This document shows positions 6,422 to 7,143 of a DNA stretch of 7,143 bases, in pieces (the stretch's first letter is position 1; every line of letters starts with the position of its first letter). Under the pieces are notes generated by a model. That model did not search any database and was not told the DNA's origin. It saw only the letters and a program-made list of their open reading frames with translations. Both the position numbers and the translations under genes were made by a program. The stretch is from Caulobacter sp. (GTDB lineage: Bacteria; Pseudomonadota; Alphaproteobacteria; Caulobacterales; Caulobacteraceae), in NCBI GenBank assembly GCA_014378155.1, contig JACMOF010000283.1:1-7143 (forward strand), given 5' to 3'.

Positions 6422-6436
6422 GAACGTTTGCAGAAC
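6422..6436. promoter_or_regulatory. LexA (SOS) operator upstream of ssb
   Basis: GAAC (6422-6425), 7 nt, GAAC (6433-6436). On the other strand this reads GTTC-N7-GTTC, the LexA box of Caulobacter and other alphaproteobacteria. It lies 90 nt before the ssb start and 5 nt upstream of the -35-like TTGATT. In this position LexA could block RNA polymerase, which would make ssb DNA-damage inducible, as in many bacteria. Confidence 0.7.
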
Positions 6437-6441
6437 AAAGC

Positions 6442-6470
6442 TTGATTTTGCTTTCAGGAACTCGTTAACG
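6442..6470 (+). promoter_or_regulatory. Probable ssb promoter
   Basis: TTGATT (6442-6447) and TTAACG (6465-6470) are separated by 17 nt, within a locally AT-rich stretch between two GC-rich regions. Transcription would begin about 50 nt before ssb. The -10-like element lies in an imperfect inverted repeat, GAAC-N8-GTTC (6458-6473). The elements and spacing are seen directly; activity is inferred. Confidence 0.45.
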
Positions 6471-6525
6471 TTCTCCCCAGATTTCGGCGCATAGGGTCGC
6501 CGGGCGAAAAACGGGAACTGCGTCC

Positions 6526-7035
6526 ATGGCAGGCAGCGTCAACAAGGTCATCCTGGTGGGAAATCTCGGGGCCGACCCCGAAATCCGCACGCTCAGTTCA
6601 GGCGACCGCGTCGCTAACCTGCGTTTGGCCACCTCGGAAAGCTGGCGCGACCGCACCTCGGGCGAGCGCAAGGAGAAGACCGAATGGCACCGCGTGGTGA
6701 TCTTCAACGATAATCTCGTGAAGGTCGCCGAGAGCTATCTGCGCAAGGGCTCGACGATCTATATCGAGGGCGCGATCCAGACGCGTAAGTGGGCCGACGC
6801 TTCGGGCGTCGAGAAATATTCCACCGAGATCGTGTTGCAGAAGTTCCGCGGCGAACTGACCATGCTCGGTGGCAAGGCCGACGGCGCAGGCGCCTCGGGT
6901 GGCGGTGACCCGGGCTATGACAGCGGCTACGGCGGCGGCGGCGGCGGTGGTTCGAGCGGCGGCGCGCCGCGCAGCCAGCCCAGCGGCCCGCGCGAGAGCT
7001 TCTCGGCCGACTTGGACGACGAAATTCCCTTCTAA
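6526..7035 (+). CDS. ssb: Single-stranded DNA-binding protein SSB
   Basis: A 169-residue SSB of normal length. The N-terminal OB fold (about 1-114) is very close to the E. coli form: [17 protein letters not shown], then [24 protein letters not shown] and [11 protein letters not shown]40, W54, F60 and W89 match the aromatic residues that stack on ssDNA. A flexible Gly/Ser-rich linker (about 120-157) follows, then the acidic tip DLDDEIPF that recruits repair and replication proteins. It coats ssDNA during replication, recombination and repair, normally as a tetramer. Start ATG 6526 has GGGA 9 nt upstream. An SOS-type operator and a promoter-like pair precede it, and a strong terminator follows, so it is probably monocistronic. 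Confidence 0.97.
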   Translation: MAGSVNKVILVGNLGADPEIRTLSSGDRVANLRLATSESWRDRTSGERKEKTEWHRVVIFNDNLVKVAESYLRKGSTIYIEGAIQTRKWADASGVEKYSTEIVLQKFRGELTMLGGKADGAGASGGGDPGYDSGYGGGGGGGSSGGAPRSQPSGPRESFSADLDDEIPF

Positions 7036-7060
7036 TTTTCCTCTAGAGTCACGTTGTAAT

Positions 7061-7096
7061 AAGTGGCCGCTTCCCATTGGAATCGGCCACTTTTTT
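7061..7096 (+). terminator. Intrinsic terminator of ssb
   Basis: The arms AAGTGGCCG (7061-7069) and CGGCCACTT (7084-7092) pair perfectly over 9 bp. After a C/T mismatch, an inner TTCC/GGAA stem closes on a CATT loop. A run of six T (7091-7096) follows. It starts 25 nt after the ssb stop and is the clearest terminator in the window. The remaining 47 nt to the end show no gene. Confidence 0.9.
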
Positions 7097-7143
7097 ATTG
7101 CATCTGCCCACTTGTAATCAGTCGACTTAGCGTGGGTAAAACC

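Overview
The window looks like chromosomal DNA of a Caulobacter species or a close relative. It is GC-rich with strong G/C third positions. It carries a flagellin gene cluster in the order known for the C. crescentus alpha-flagellin locus (flagellins next to flaEY). The first 61 codons read through the conserved C-terminus of a Caulobacter-type FljK/FljL flagellin. I judged species and gene names from recalled protein features, not from a search. All genes that I accept are on the + strand.

Layout. (1) 1-186: C-terminal end of a flagellin gene, closed by a UUCG-tetraloop terminator at about 197-228. (2) 297-632: a small FlaG-family protein. (3) 633-805: a leader with a near-perfect 22-bp palindrome containing a CtrA-type half site. 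(4) 806-1636: a complete second flagellin, most like FljJ. (5) 1706-2260: a GNAT acetyltransferase of the PseH/FlmH type, expected to act in making the sugar that decorates flagellin. (6) 2341-5187: a 948-residue cysteine-free protein of the FlaEY type, with a beta-propeller-like repeat region followed by a flagellin/hook-IN-like module. (7) 5298-5969 and 5985-6374: two adjacent genes, one for a single-pass membrane protein and one for a lipoprotein. Both are of unknown function and share a cysteine-pair signature. A GC hairpin follows. (8) 6526-7035: ssb, preceded by a LexA-type SOS box and a promoter-like -35/-10 pair, and closed by a strong intrinsic terminator at 7061-7096.

How the parts work together. 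The first two thirds form a flagellar filament module: flagellin subunits, a FlaG-like filament factor, an enzyme for flagellin glycan synthesis, and FlaEY, which is genetically tied to flagellin production and filament assembly in Caulobacter. The membrane protein/lipoprotein pair has no visible flagellar link. ssb is a separate unit under probable DNA-damage control.

I see no mobile element, CRISPR array, tRNA or rRNA. No wholly new system is evident. The points most worth checking are the FlaEY architecture, the shared cysteine-pair module, and the regulatory sites upstream of fljJ and ssb.
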